DNA from: Tubiluchus corallicola
Lineage: Eukaryota; Priapulida; Priapulimorpha; Priapulimorphida; Tubiluchidae
Direction of reading: 5' to 3'
Assembly (NCBI GenBank): GCA_030141605.1
Contig: JAQGDQ010002366.1
Coordinates: 132,660-196,659, forward strand
Length of the DNA: 64,000 bases
The notes under the pieces were generated by a model, which saw nothing but the letters and a program-made list of their open reading frames with translations, was not told the DNA's origin and searched no databases. Shown here in pieces: positions 24,326 through 35,755 of this stretch (position 1 is its first letter; each line of letters begins with the position of its first letter). Position numbers and translations under genes: made by a program.

Positions 24326-26650
24326 CACAAGCAGTTACACAAGTTACAGTCCATTTCTTCCTGATAGTAACGTTGGATTCTTACTCCTGATTGTAGCTGT
24401 ACTTTGACTAATAATAATCAGATGACTTTGGTAAAAAGTCATATAGTCCCTTCTTGTGAAACTTCCTGGTCTTACTTCTTCTACTCTTTGTTCTCCTAGC
24501 ACTCCAATTACTGGTATACATCGCACTGTCAATTATCCTTTAACTTCTATAAACTCTCAAATTGGCTTCTCTCCCGAATGTAGGCGTCTTCCGACTGGTC
24601 TTGGTCAGTTGTCACTTAGCCCATTCTAGTGAAAGTCTTATTCCTGTGTTCACTCCTAAACTTCTTTATCCATCAAGAACTCCTGTTTATTATACTCATC
24701 CATCCATCAGTTATCTTTGTCCTATAAACTGCCAAACTACTGCAAATAACAGTCATGATCAAACTTTTCCTATAATTGTCAGCACGCTGACGAGTCAAGC
24801 TAGTACACTCTCTGATAACGTTTGACTTAATCAGTACTCTTGTTTGTCTCTCAGAGGTTTTGTGTTCAACTGCAACAGTTGTGTTAATAAATTTACTGAT
24901 TTGTTCAGTTTCGCTAATAATTATAAACCTGATTTTTTTATGCTCATGTGAAATATGGTTTTCTGGGGATATAGATGATAGTGTAGTTTGTCCTCAACAT
25001 TATTGAATATTTAGATGTGATAGACATTGTTTTTCTTAATGTCAGTAGTGGTGGCTATTATTGTCAAATCATATTTATCCCCTATGCTAATTCTTGTGTC
25101 ATTCACTGCTGAAACAGTTGCTGTTGAACTAAAGGTTTTTTCATGAGATAGTGTTAGTGTTGCCTGCACATATATATCTTGCAATAATAATTATACTCAT
25201 ATATTTGGTTATTCTGAAACCAATATACTTGAAGAAATTAAACAAGCTATTTCTATCCACTCTTAAAATGATGTTATCATTTACGGTGATTTTAACTTTC
25301 CAAAATTAGTATGGCCTGACCCTCATAATGATCTCGAGTGTATATTTATTAATTCTTTGCATGATAACCTATTTTGCAGTTAATTCATTTTCCTCAAATG
25401 TAGTAAATGCAGCACACTTTGTATTCGTTCTAATTCTACAATACCTTATTATCTGAGAGATGGTGTTATTGAAGAAAAATCCTTGTATGTGATCTGAGAG
25501 TATTAATCTCAAACAACCTGAAGTGAAACTCACATATTGAGCATATTATTTCTCATGCCAATAGATGCTTTGGAATGATAAAACATTGTGTTTCATTAGG
25601 TAGTGCAAAAGTTATTGTACCTCTTTATAAAGCTGTAGTTGGGCTAATACTTGAGTATGCGTGCATAGTTTGGTCATCTCAGCATATTACTCTTAAAAAA
25701 CTCAATGGAGATGTTTTAGTCTGACTTCTGATATTAACTGTTATAAAGTCATTAGTGGTAGTTCTATTTTGCATACCGACAATTTTTTTTCTAAACCACT
25801 ACATGATTTACGTGGATGTAATTCTAAATTATTTGTACAATACTCTCACACTAATATCAGAGTCCATTTCTTCTCTTCTCATATTGTGAGCCATTGAAAT
25901 TATGGGCCAGTGAAACAGTTGGCGCATCAAAACTGCCGCAATTTTCCAAATTGTTGAGGAGAGACCATCAGTAACTGTATTATGGTTATGTTTCTTAGAC
26001 TTCGCAAGCAGGAAATGGAGGTTTGGTTTTCAAACTTTAGTTGCTCTCACAATATTCTCAAACTGATAAGAGGACTACAGAAGTATAGAAACTCCCATTG
26101 TCGTGTATGACACTATTACAGCATTAGACTGTCAAGTCTAATAGCTCGTGGGTGACCATTTGTGCATGTACAAGTCTCTCAAAGCATTACCAGTAAAACT
26201 GTAGCCTGTACAACATGGCTTGCCTGATATACTTGTGCAGCACCTTTCAAGTGAACCAGATAACGAGGGGTTAGCAAACAGACATGTTGAGAAGGTCAGA
26301 ACTTGAGAAACTGGAAACTTTTATAAAGTAACATGCTAGTTTTAGTTTGTCCATCATTTTTTCAGTTAATTGTTACCTTTTTTAACATAGTGGAGCATTT
26401 AGAGCATCACACCTCCTTAATGAATCTCTAATGTCTAATGTCTGTGAACAACTCATTCTAAGTCATTTTGTCAAAGAATTTTCTTTTCTGTTTAAAGTTA
26501 GCCAAGTTGCTGAGACATGCTTTTGAAGTGCTATTTTTTCAAAAGTATGAGGTGAATACAGCAATTATCCTAGAATTGTTGTACAAGTAACACAAGAAAA
26601 GTTTATTAAATTCGTGGCAGCAACAATAAATAATCACCATGTGCTTGTCT

Positions 26651-26852
26651 GACTGCCTTACTGTCAGCATCAGTAGGTTAAATTATTGCCTTACTGCCTT
26701 CCTGTCAGCATCAGTAGGTTAAATTGTTGCCTTACTGCCTTCCTGTCAGCATCAGTAGGTTAAATTGTTGCCTTACTGCCTTCCTGTCAGCATCAGTAGG
26801 TTAAATTGTTGCCTTACTACCTTACTGTCAGTATCAATAGGTCAAATTATTC
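26651..26852. repeat. 41-bp minisatellite, about five units
   Basis: The unit begins GCCTTACTGCCTTCCTGTCA and continues with GCATCAGTAGGTTAAATTGTT. The middle units are nearly identical and the outer units diverge, the usual pattern for a recently homogenised array. Confidence 0.92.
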
Positions 26853-28640
26853 TTGATTTGGGTTACTTTTTAAACTGCAAGTACAGAAAATAGATGTGAG
26901 TGCAAGTAAAATAAAGTAAAGCAATTAACATCGCTTAATGGTGATTTATTAGGCGAGGACTTATTTTTGAGCACAGTGTTATGAGTATTTCATTGAGAAT
27001 CTCTAAAGGGAAGCTGTTAAATGGAGAAAGAGTATCTTGGCACACAATAAGATTTGCTTGAAGCATTATCATTCAATTTTGTGCATTAAAATGCCAAAGT
27101 ACCTGGAGTATGAACAGTGGCATGTTCCAAGAAAAACCCGGAAAAACCTGGCTAGGGAGATAGTAGAAACATAGAGAAAAATGCATCTTCCTGTGGCACA
27201 ATTAGAGCATTGAGATTGCAACCAAAGTAATTGCATGAGCTAACATCCATGCGTATTTATTTGTGGTACAGTTTTTCTATCTCATCTTGATCACTCTTTC
27301 AGAGCATTTGGGATCAGAGAGTTTAGAATCCGGTACTTTCAGGTAGCGTGCTATCTGGCAGATATATTTTTATATCAAGTACATTTTAAGTGTCGTGTAA
27401 CCAAGGCCTAGTGAGCAGAACATCTTGAGAAGATCACAATATAAATTAAAGCAATATTATTATTCATTGGTTCATTCAACTAAAGAGCTGTGTATTCTAA
27501 GGTAAGCCAAGGGGACAAGGAATCGATTATCAGATTTCATTTAAACTCGCACTTTGGATAAAGACGAGAAGCTGAATACACGCCAGACAGGAAGCTACCA
27601 CAAAGCTGTCAAGCCAATGACAAATACCTGATGAAACTACAGAGCAGTTGATAATACTAAAAAATAATTTATTTTGGAAATTGAGGTTTGGAAATAGAAA
27701 TATTATAAATAAAAAAATATTAGCAGCGAATTCTGTGTCTTCCATACACTTCAAAAGTATTGCATCTAAGAGCAATGAACCAGCAATCCTTTTTCTAAAT
27801 ATCACACCACAATCAATAATCAGTATAAAATTACTGAACAGTAAGCAGTCAGTTCTTGTATATTGGTAAAGAAAGTTCAATTTGTGGACATAATTTGTAG
27901 ATAAAATCCGGCATTATACTGCTAAGACAGCATATTTATTCAAAATAGCACATTTCGGTTTCATCTAAAACGGTTCTCAACTGCCAAATCTGTAATCAAA
28001 ATTAAGTTCATGCTAAAATTGTAAACTACAATATTTCTATAAAATATAAAATTTCTTTAATTACTTGAAAGGCGACTGTTATTCAATGCAGGAGAAAAAG
28101 TTGAGCTGACCAAATTTAAGTCGATCATAGAATTAGTAAAACATAATTGTGGGCTTGCGTGCTTGGCTTTCTATTTTTGTTAACTTTACCATACAGCATG
28201 CTATTGTTATATGTATAGAATTAAAATAGCAAAAAATGTTTTATTGACCTAGAAATAGCACAAATAATAAAAAACCATAATTCTGGTTTTGTATTATGGC
28301 TTTTTTATTGATAGTAGCGATATGGTTGCTTGTTATGGTGGTAAAATAATAATGTTTTGTATTCTTGTTAATTTCTCTGTAAGTTCAAATAAGTGTAATT
28401 ACTTTACTATATGTTTTTGTAATAATAGCTACAATGGTGGAATAAAATTATCTAAATAAAGTACTTCCATCCAAAGAAGCCTCACAGAACAGTATGCAAA
28501 CAGTATTAAAGAGCAACCTGAAAAATAGTTATTATAAATTGCAGTAACTTTATTATAAACTACAGCAATGCATACCTATAGAAGCATATTGCCCTGCTGT
28601 TCTGCAAATATTTTTGTCACTTTTACATTTTTATATTTAG

Positions 28641-28800
28641 GCATCAAGCAGTGCTGGAAACTTGGGTGTCCTCATTCCAGTTATAGCCATCCTTGTACGT
28701 CGGTTACCTCGCATCAAGAACCCTTCACCTCGATTGCAGAAATTGTTTAGAGATTTTTGGCTCTATTGTGTAGTAATGGGTTTTGCCATGGATGACACTG
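28641..28800 (+). CDS. PI4KA: PI4KA exon i
   Basis: 160 nt, residues 376-428 plus a split Gly. It reads [40 protein letters not shown] and [15 protein letters not shown]. This is a diagnostic PI4KA block. Acceptor ATTTAG, donor GTAATT. It ends in phase 1. Confidence 0.98.
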
Positions 28801-29084
28801 GTAATTCGTTACAATATTTTGAGATCTTTCTAACCTGTTTAGTATGTATCTTCTGCAAATTATCTTGAGTAGTAAACGTTGTAGTTTTGCTCGGGTATCA
28901 AATTGCTTTGTGTACTGCTTTTGCTTTTATGTAGTTAGGTTAAACATAACTTGACGACCAACAAACTGATGGCAGACTAGCAGTAGTATGACTAGTGCAT
29001 CATTAAATCTTTTGTATTACATTTACTGATTTACTATGAAACAGTGCATGGTTTCTGCTTACTGATTACTAGCATTGCAAATTA

Positions 29085-29896
29085 CAGTCTAGCCTCGTTA
29101 TCTCGCCACTGTCCGTCTAGGGCAAATTTTTGGCAAGAGGCGAGTATGGCGAGATAACGGGAATATAACGAAGTTAGTCTATATGTATATACATAATAGT
29201 TGATTAACATAGTGTTCCTCTATGTACATATAAAATATATTTCGCATTATGATACCAATAAACATTAAATCAGAAATGAAAAAATGTCATAAAAATAATC
29301 TTAGAATGTTACTTTTTTATTTAAAAAACCTTTTTCGAGTATACACTTAAATGCAATAAACTTAGCCAAAGATTTAGAAATGTTCACAAATGAGTTACTG
29401 ATGACTGAAATAATTCAATTTTTTGTTCAGGATTAAGACAAAACAGTTTTCGCTTCAGAGACATCATGTAAAGTTGCTCACACTTTGTGGAAACTCACAC
29501 TTAAACGCAGCTTTGGTGTTATAGAGTAAGGATATCGGTGACGCTTTTGTTTCTCTGCGCACTAACCAACCACAGCACTCCTAATCTAATCCTGGTCAGA
29601 CACACTAGATTAATTATGTCTGTCTCTCGAGTACAGCAGCATTGTCTGCATACCATGGTTATATTGATCGACACGCGGTATATGTATTGATCGATTCACC
29701 TCTGAGTTTGTCTGTTTGGCGACATAACGAATATAGTTTACATAAGCACTCATCCTAGCATGACGTGGCGAAGGCGAGAAGCGAGGGTGGCGACTTAACG
29801 AGGTAAATATCAAAGCAGGAAATCCGTCCTGGTACTTTCTATGGCGAGAGACGAGTTTGGCGGCATAACGAGGGGCGAGATAACGAGGCTAGACTG
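29085..29896. mobile_element. pogo/Tigger-like MITE (812 bp)
   Basis: The ends are inverted repeats: CAGTCTAGCCTCGTTATCTC on the left and its complement, ending GAGATAACGAGGCTAGACTG, on the right. TA precedes the left end and CA follows the right end, consistent with a TA target duplication with one mutation. Inside, words such as GGCGAGATAACG and CGACTTAACGAGG recur near both ends. There is no transposase frame, so it is non-autonomous. The family call rests on the end sequence and the TA site. Confidence 0.8.
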
Positions 29897-30429
29897 CATT
29901 TTATTTTTATATTTTTATGAAACCATTTATAAGGCCAATGAAATTAAACAAGATTCATTATTAAACAAGAAATTTTATTCGCGACTAAAAAATGCACAAT
30001 AAATAACTCTGAATCGTCAGATCCTGATGCCTCATGTTGAACTGTTATTTGTATTTTTGCTGTGGTTATTTCAATTTTTTATTTTATTTTGCAAAAATGA
30101 ATTATTGTTTTTATTCACTAGCACTAATTTGCACTGTAAATATTATTGTTTTTTGCAAAATTTACAAAGAACAAATGTGAATGCTATTCTCTGTTATATT
30201 ATATAATAGTAAGTCATACGAATTTAAAAAAGTCATCCTTTCTATCTAATCTCCTTGACGGGGTCATGTGTTGTGCCTCGTTTGTAGTCGCTGTCTTTTG
30301 GTCATTAGTCATGTAAAATAATTTTTACATCTGTCCAAAAAGGTCAGTGTTCACTAACAGTTAAAAAAGTGTAAATACATGTCCAGAAATATTTCTTGTT
30401 TGATAATGAAAAGGTATTGATAAGATGGT

Positions 30430-31140
30430 AGGTGCTGTTTGTCATTACCTCTCAGTAGTTGCATACTTCAAGTTGTTTATGAAGGACAGTCTTCTGTGCT
30501 CTCTCAAGGTTTTATCTTAGCTCCTATTTCATTGCTGCTGTTTGTCAGTGATCTACCAGACTTTGTGCTCTCAAAGCTTTCTATCTATGCTGATGATATT
30601 ACTCTGTAAAGTTCTTAGCTTAGTATTCAATTGGATGACTTTCGACTAGAAATGCCTCACCCCACTTGAAATGGAAATTGATTTGACTACAAACTTGGGC
30701 CGAGACTGGCTTGCCACCCTTAATGCGAAGCAGATGAAGCTTTTACCATTTTCTAGCCAAAAGGATGATGTGGTAGCTACTAATACATATGAGTGTTTCT
30801 TATCTCACTAAAACCCGTCTTATGCTTCTAGGTTTGTTTGACTTTGACTTGTTTTCTGATCTTAGACGGGAGATACTGTTTTACTGAAGTGTTTAAGAAC
30901 ATGTCAGAAAAGTTGCCTGCATGTTTGGTGCTCGAAACTAATAAAAACCAGAAGTATACAATGATGTTCACAAATTTAACTATTCAATGGAGAATAGTTT
31001 TACTGCTACATCTAGAATAGTACTTCTGCTCATTACCTGGACCACTTGATAGATCGCAAAAGCCACATTGTCAGTCTGGTCAGTTCTGACGTGGAGTCAA
31101 TCCTACAGTCACCTACACATTGGAAATTTTTTCTAGATTA
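30430..31140 (+). mobile_element. LINE reverse transcriptase fragment
   Basis: The + strand reads QVVYEGQSSVLSQGFILAP, then LLLFVSDLPDFV and the catalytic box KLSIYADDITL (about 30560-30610). Downstream frames give thumb-like segments with stops (for example NLGRDWLATLNAKQMKL). The 5' and 3' parts are missing. Confidence 0.75.
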
Positions 31141-31481
31141 AACCTCTTGTATTGCTATTTTAATCGATAATGATGAATGTTTTATTGAGTTGATGATCTA
31201 ACAGTGTAAGAGTACCCAGTAAGCCAATGGTAAGGCATTTATTTGTGTCTGTCTGTTTGCCTGTTTATCTGTTTGTGTAGCCAATTAATTATGTGAAGTT
31301 ATAATCATTAAACTTGGTGCAGGATAGCTCAAGGTCAAGGCTCAATAGGTCAAGGCCACACTGTCGAAAATTGTCGAAATAATAAGTTGTTAAACACTTT
31401 TCATGTTCATATGCAAAAGTGCAAATTTAATTACATTTTAGAACAAATCCATTATTTATTTATGTAACAATCTATTTTTAG

Positions 31482-31612
31482 GACTCTGGCCAAAGGAACT
31501 GTTTGAAGGCGTTTGTGAAATAGCAACGAAATCACCATTACTTATTTCCAAAGAACATTTGCGATCTGAACTTCTTTACAACTCTGCTCTGAAGAATGAC
31601 AGCATTTCTTTT
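31482..31612 (+). CDS. PI4KA: PI4KA exon j
   Basis: 131 nt, residues 429-472: [20 protein letters not shown], then [18 protein letters not shown]. It matches the family [15 protein letters not shown] and YNSAMKND blocks. Acceptor TTTTAG, donor GTAGGT. It ends in phase 0. Confidence 0.97.
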
Positions 31613-33074
31613 GTAGGTGTTACAGCTGCTACAGTTAAACGTTTAGTGGTTTGAATACTCATTTGCTTTCTACTAATATGTAGCATGGGCAATTCACATC
31701 AATAGACACATTTATTAGACACAATAAACATATCTGGATGTATCTGGTTAAATATTGTCTTGATATACCTTATATGACCACCAAGCAGATAGATGTAGTG
31801 GCATAAATGGCCCTTTATTCTGGAAATGTGCAGTAAATCCACTTTAGCTTTTCTTGCGAGAAACAGGAAATCCTGTTTTCTCTTGTCGAGAAGCAGCGGT
31901 TTAATTAATTAACATTAATGGTTTTATCAATTCGTAAAAAAATAAATATTTGCAGTAGTTTTTAAATTAACAATTACTTGCACTGAAGGTGAACTACCGG
32001 TGGTGACCGGTTTGTGGGCTGTCTTTTGGTTTTTCAAGAGCGGGTATTTACTAGCTTCCTGCATGCTCTCATGGGAGACAAAACTGTCAACCATGGGAGT
32101 CAAAACTGTTAACTCCTCAGATATGCAGCTGTAATTGTCTACCTGATAATTATATTATATTATATAAGTTTTATTAGAGGAAGACAACCTAAAATCATGT
32201 TGCTTAATAAAATAATGTACAAAATATTGAAAGGGACAATATTGTTTCTTTAATAATTACTTATGTGGAAAAATTGCCATGGCGGAATTCTAATTTCATG
32301 TTCGCACAATTGACGCTTCGTTGTTGTATGTTCAAAATCAGAAAACAGTACAAATATTTTTTGTTTGACCTTAACAGTGCTTGTTGATTATCAGATACCT
32401 GTCAACAGCTAAGCTTACAGTAACGGGCACATAAGGAATTGAGCAACAATAGGACAAAATTTATGCATTTAAAGTAATGGATAATTTATGCTTAATGGAT
32501 TTAGACAACTACAAGAAAATGATTATGTTTAACTAAGAGGCTAATCACTATTTGCATTTGAAGAACAAGAAAGGGTTCATTAAATTAAGTTTCAGAAAAT
32601 CAACTTACAGATTATATTACTTAGTTTCAATCTTAAGCGTGTATCGTGCTCGTGTTAGATTAAGTTTCCTATTTCTTTTCATTTTAAATTTTCCCGTGAT
32701 ACTGTCAGTGTGGTGCTATTACATCACGTCACATATGCATAATGCAAATCGTAAAGTGCATGCAAACTCAATAAACCTGACTTTAAAGATAATCTATGAG
32801 ACAGAACTTGACGCTAATGATCACGTAAATGTGTAAAGCACTTCTGTCTTTTGCTAGTAATTTTGATTGATTTTCCAATATTGGTTAGCAGTTGAGTTAT
32901 TCAGCATTGAAGATTAAATGTTTATCTGATATCAACGAAATGGTAATAGTGCCCCTGTCCATGATTAGCACTGAATTTCAACATTTGCGACATTCCTATT
33001 GTGACATTCCTACAAAGCAGATCGAGCCTTGAAAAAATGTGATTAGCTCTAGCTCTTGTTTAGTGCACTTGTAC
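31613..33074. other. Intron, no recognised element
   Basis: AT-rich intron. The open frame at 32552-32836 is basic then hydrophobic and resembles no family I know. Confidence 0.5.
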
Positions 33075-33811
33075 GAAGGATGAGCGGATCAACTAATTTT
33101 CTGATCTGCAAAAAATTAGGTTCGCAAACTTGAAATACGCAGTGCTCTAAAATCCGCATTTTGCTATTAACAGCGATCTGCAACTGCTCTACTAAATTAA
33201 TTCAAATCTGCGATCTGTCCTGATCCACAAGGTTTCCAATCTGCATCCTGCTTACATGGCTATTTTTAATTCAAATCCGCATAATAATCTGCATTTTTAG
33301 CTATCATTGGTTTAAATAGACAAAAAAATTTAAATCGGTGGAAATAATTGCACCCTGTTGCAGTGTTTTTTTACCTCTAGGCTTGATTTTCATTGATTAA
33401 TTGTAACTTTAAGTAGGAATATTTCAATATTCTCTATCTGATGTTATTTTATTATTTTAACATTAGTATTTTCAATAGCAAATAAAATTTTTTATTACTG
33501 CTGCTACAGCTACTCATACAGTAGTATGTTCATTTAATGATTAATGAAGCTAATCATTATTGTAATTTCATTGTTATTCAACCTGGTACTTGTGATGAGT
33601 GTCATTCTGTCATTTTCGTCCCGCAATGTGCACGTTATTATCTATCGTGGATTAACTTTAATGAAAATTAAAATCTGCAAAGGTCCGATCCGCCAAATTT
33701 TTACCTGCATCTGGTCCGCATAATTCTTTATTTTCAATAGTAGATCTGCAATCCGATCTGATCCACAAAAATTTTACAGATCATGATCTGATTGTGGTCT
33801 GCTCATCACTG
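33075..33811. mobile_element. hAT-like MITE (737 bp)
   Basis: The left end GATGAGCGGATCA faces a right end that reads on the complement CAGTGATGAGCAGACCA. The interior repeats words like GATCTGCA and ATCCGCA on both sides. Flanking 8-mers acttgtac and gtttgtcc match at five of eight positions, a worn hAT-type duplication. It has no open frame of note. Confidence 0.55.
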
Positions 33812-33855
33812 GTTTGTCCTTTGTAAAGAAGCTCACTAATGGCAAAATGTGTCAT

Positions 33856-33869
33856 ATATATATATATTG
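33856..33869. repeat. Short TA run
   Basis: A brief (TA)n run in the intron just after the MITE. Confidence 0.6.
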
Positions 33870-33982
33870 CCAGGACTTTCAGAGTAGAGATCTGTATGTA
33901 TCTGAGGTTATCGTAATATTAGTTATAAGTTCTCATGGAATGCTTATTAATATCATTTTTGTAAAAATTTGAATTTATTCAG

Positions 33983-34116
33983 GGCGAACTGCAGGATTTA
34001 CGAAGCACGATAATTAACTTTTTAGAACACAACAGTGAAGTTGTACCATTAGTCAACAAGCTCAACTTTGCACAGTCAGTTTATCTTTTGTCTGTGTTCA
34101 AACTGGAAACATTAAG
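33983..34116 (+). CDS. PI4KA: PI4KA exon k
   Basis: 134 nt, residues 473-516 plus a split Arg: [19 protein letters not shown], then [20 protein letters not shown]. It matches the family LRSTIINLL and INKLDFAxSTYLLSVYRLE. Acceptor TTTCAG-like (ATTCAG), donor GTGAGT. It ends in phase 2. Confidence 0.96.
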
Positions 34117-34153
34117 GTGAGTTTTAGACATACACCTGAACTAGGTTTACTCT

Positions 34154-34272
34154 GCCAAAAACTGTGACAAGATTCTGCTTCTGTGGTCAGAGATACTTTA
34201 AGTGACAGCTTTTATTTCGTCTTTATGAATAAAAAATGTTTTTTTCAAAATAATTAACAACATGTATGTTAG
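34154..34272 (+). repeat. Dispersed repeat family R1, copy 3
   Basis: It aligns with 18091-18206: CCAAAAACTGTGACA, GATTCTGCTTCTGTGG, ACTTTAAGTGACAGCTTTTA and TTCAAAATAATTAACAACAT, ending GTATGTTAG. It abuts the LINE segment that begins near 34273. Confidence 0.6.
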
Positions 34273-34325
34273 GTAAGGTGTGCGCGACATTATGGTGTAC
34301 TATTGGTAAACCAAGAAGTGGTGTA
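34273..34325 (+). mobile_element. LINE fragment, left of the LTR insertion
   Basis: The + frame reads GKVCATLWCTIGKPRSGV, the typical pre-RT linker motif (GKPRSG) of a LINE family. The frame resumes after the LTR element at 38419 with INLNRIQCKAQYKQAI, so the LTR retrotransposon split this LINE. Confidence 0.6.
34321..34325. repeat. Left target-site duplication of the LTR element
   Basis: gtgta lies directly left of the LTR. The right flank is ttgta (38419-38423), with one mismatch, as expected of an old 5-bp gypsy-type duplication. Confidence 0.65.
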
Positions 34326-35431
34326 TGTAACATCCTGTGACAATAAAACCACGTTTGCAAATTATTTTTGCTTCTATAGATAAGTGTCAGGATTATTATT
34401 TCAATTTACAGAGCGAGCATTGTACAGGACATTATAAAAAAACAGTCTTTCAGCAAACAACATTAACAAAATAGTAGTTTACCAAGGCGAGGTCTTCTCC
34501 AGTACTTGGGTAGGACCGGTCCTTCCTCACGCACGTTAGTAATGCAGCAGAATTCGGTATCCAATGGAGGTCGGCTAAGTTAGCATCTCTCTCAGTCTAC
34601 TTCGTGGGCAGCAGGTAGCCCTTTTCAGGAAGTGTCCACAGCTTTCCATCAAACTGGCAGGACACAGAATAGGATCTCTTGAGATCGGATAATAAGAAGA
34701 TCATCTCCTCCGAGTTCCCACGCAGAACGGGAGCGATTTAGACCATCGAATGTGAAGTCATAGGTGACAGTATCTTCATCCAACGTAAAGGTAATTAGGC
34801 TATGCAATGAATGCCTAATTTAACAAATGTCTCTCAGCAATTGCGTTAACTGACGACTAGGTTTCACCAGCAAAAGAAGAACATCGTTCACCAACGAATA
34901 ATGAACAAACCATCCATTCTCGTTCAATCATCGTATGAAAGAAACCATGATATAGTTATATCTGACCATTTCTCAACACGGCCATTCTACTCCCTGCCAC
35001 GTAGGCCAATACCTCTAATGTCCAGGCCTCGAAAGCTAGCCGACCAATCAGAAACGAGTTCCGGGTGAAGTGACCTCAATAGTACAGCAACGAACCTTTC
35101 ACATTTGTTCAAACTTGGACATAATATTGTCATGAATAAAATTGTTTCTAAACGTATTTTCGCTTGAAAAATACAAGTGATGTTGAAACAAAACAAATTT
35201 CATCTTCTTCTGCCTAATTACATATTTAAGGTAGCTTGACAGAAACTGGCTTCAATTAATGGATAACTTTATCAAAACTTGGCTACTCTTGGCTAAAGAT
35301 GGCAGCACAAGATTGGAATATTAAATCAATACATCAATATTATCAATCATTAGGTAAACTATTCGTGGTACCGTTAAGATTAAGTGAAAAATAATTAGTA
35401 GCAGTAATTTGCTAGATGGGGGACCATCACA
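34326..35431 (-). repeat. LTR (3' LTR of minus-strand element), 1106 bp
   Basis: On the + strand it starts TGTAACATCCTGTGACAATA and ends GGGGGACCATCACA, the TG...CA termini of an LTR. It is a direct copy of 37299-38418 with scattered substitutions and small indels. A purine-rich tract (minus strand AGGGGACGG, complement of about 35435-35446) abuts its inner edge and is the likely polypurine tract. Confidence 0.9.
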
Positions 35432-35755
35432 GAGCCGTCCCCTAAAGAATATTAAATATTTCAGGATCATGATTACGAAACTTAACATTTTTCACTGCTA
35501 AGATAAGATAACGTCTTACATATACAATAGCAAACATGAACAGAAGTAACGACTTTGTAGCTGACTGAGTTATTAGATATTTTTAACTCAGACAGAATAA
35601 AGATAGAAAGAAGTAGATTAATCATTACATCATACACCTCAAATATATCATCAAAACCAATATATCATATATATAGCATCTAAAAATGCCAACTTATTTA
35701 AGCATTGAAAAAGTAATACAACTTGTTGGGCATTTCATACTCTGACGTTTTATAT

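Larger units (their letters stand above)
22950..25970 (+). mobile_element. CR1/L2-like LINE, degenerate and internally deleted
   Basis: The order on the + strand is ORF1 (PHD finger, helical linker, KH-like domain; 23000-24325), APE endonuclease remnants (about 24850-25390, with GDFNFPKLVWPDPHND near 25290), then an RT thumb (about 25530-25720: HIEHIISHANRCFGMIKH, VIVPLYKAVVGLILEYACIV) and a C-terminal tail ASETVGASKLPQFSKLL. The central RT palm with the catalytic DD box is missing, so an internal deletion lies near 25400-25500. Many stops and frameshifts are present. PHD fingers in ORF1 are known for CR1-like LINEs. Confidence 0.8.
16692..28640. other. Largest intron (11.9 kb)
   Basis: This intron joins SALK (exon h) to [10 protein letters not shown] (exon i), which are contiguous in other PI4KA proteins, so no exon is expected inside it. 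It contains two dispersed repeats, an inverted Penelope pair, a CR1/L2-like LINE and a minisatellite, listed separately. The stretches 18207-20917, 21346-22950, 25975-26650 and 26853-28640 show nothing I can identify. Confidence 0.7.

Noticed and set aside
27530-27880. 116-residue minus-strand frame with hydrophobic stretches
   Set aside because: AT-rich, a frame is also open on the other strand, and no domain is recognisable.
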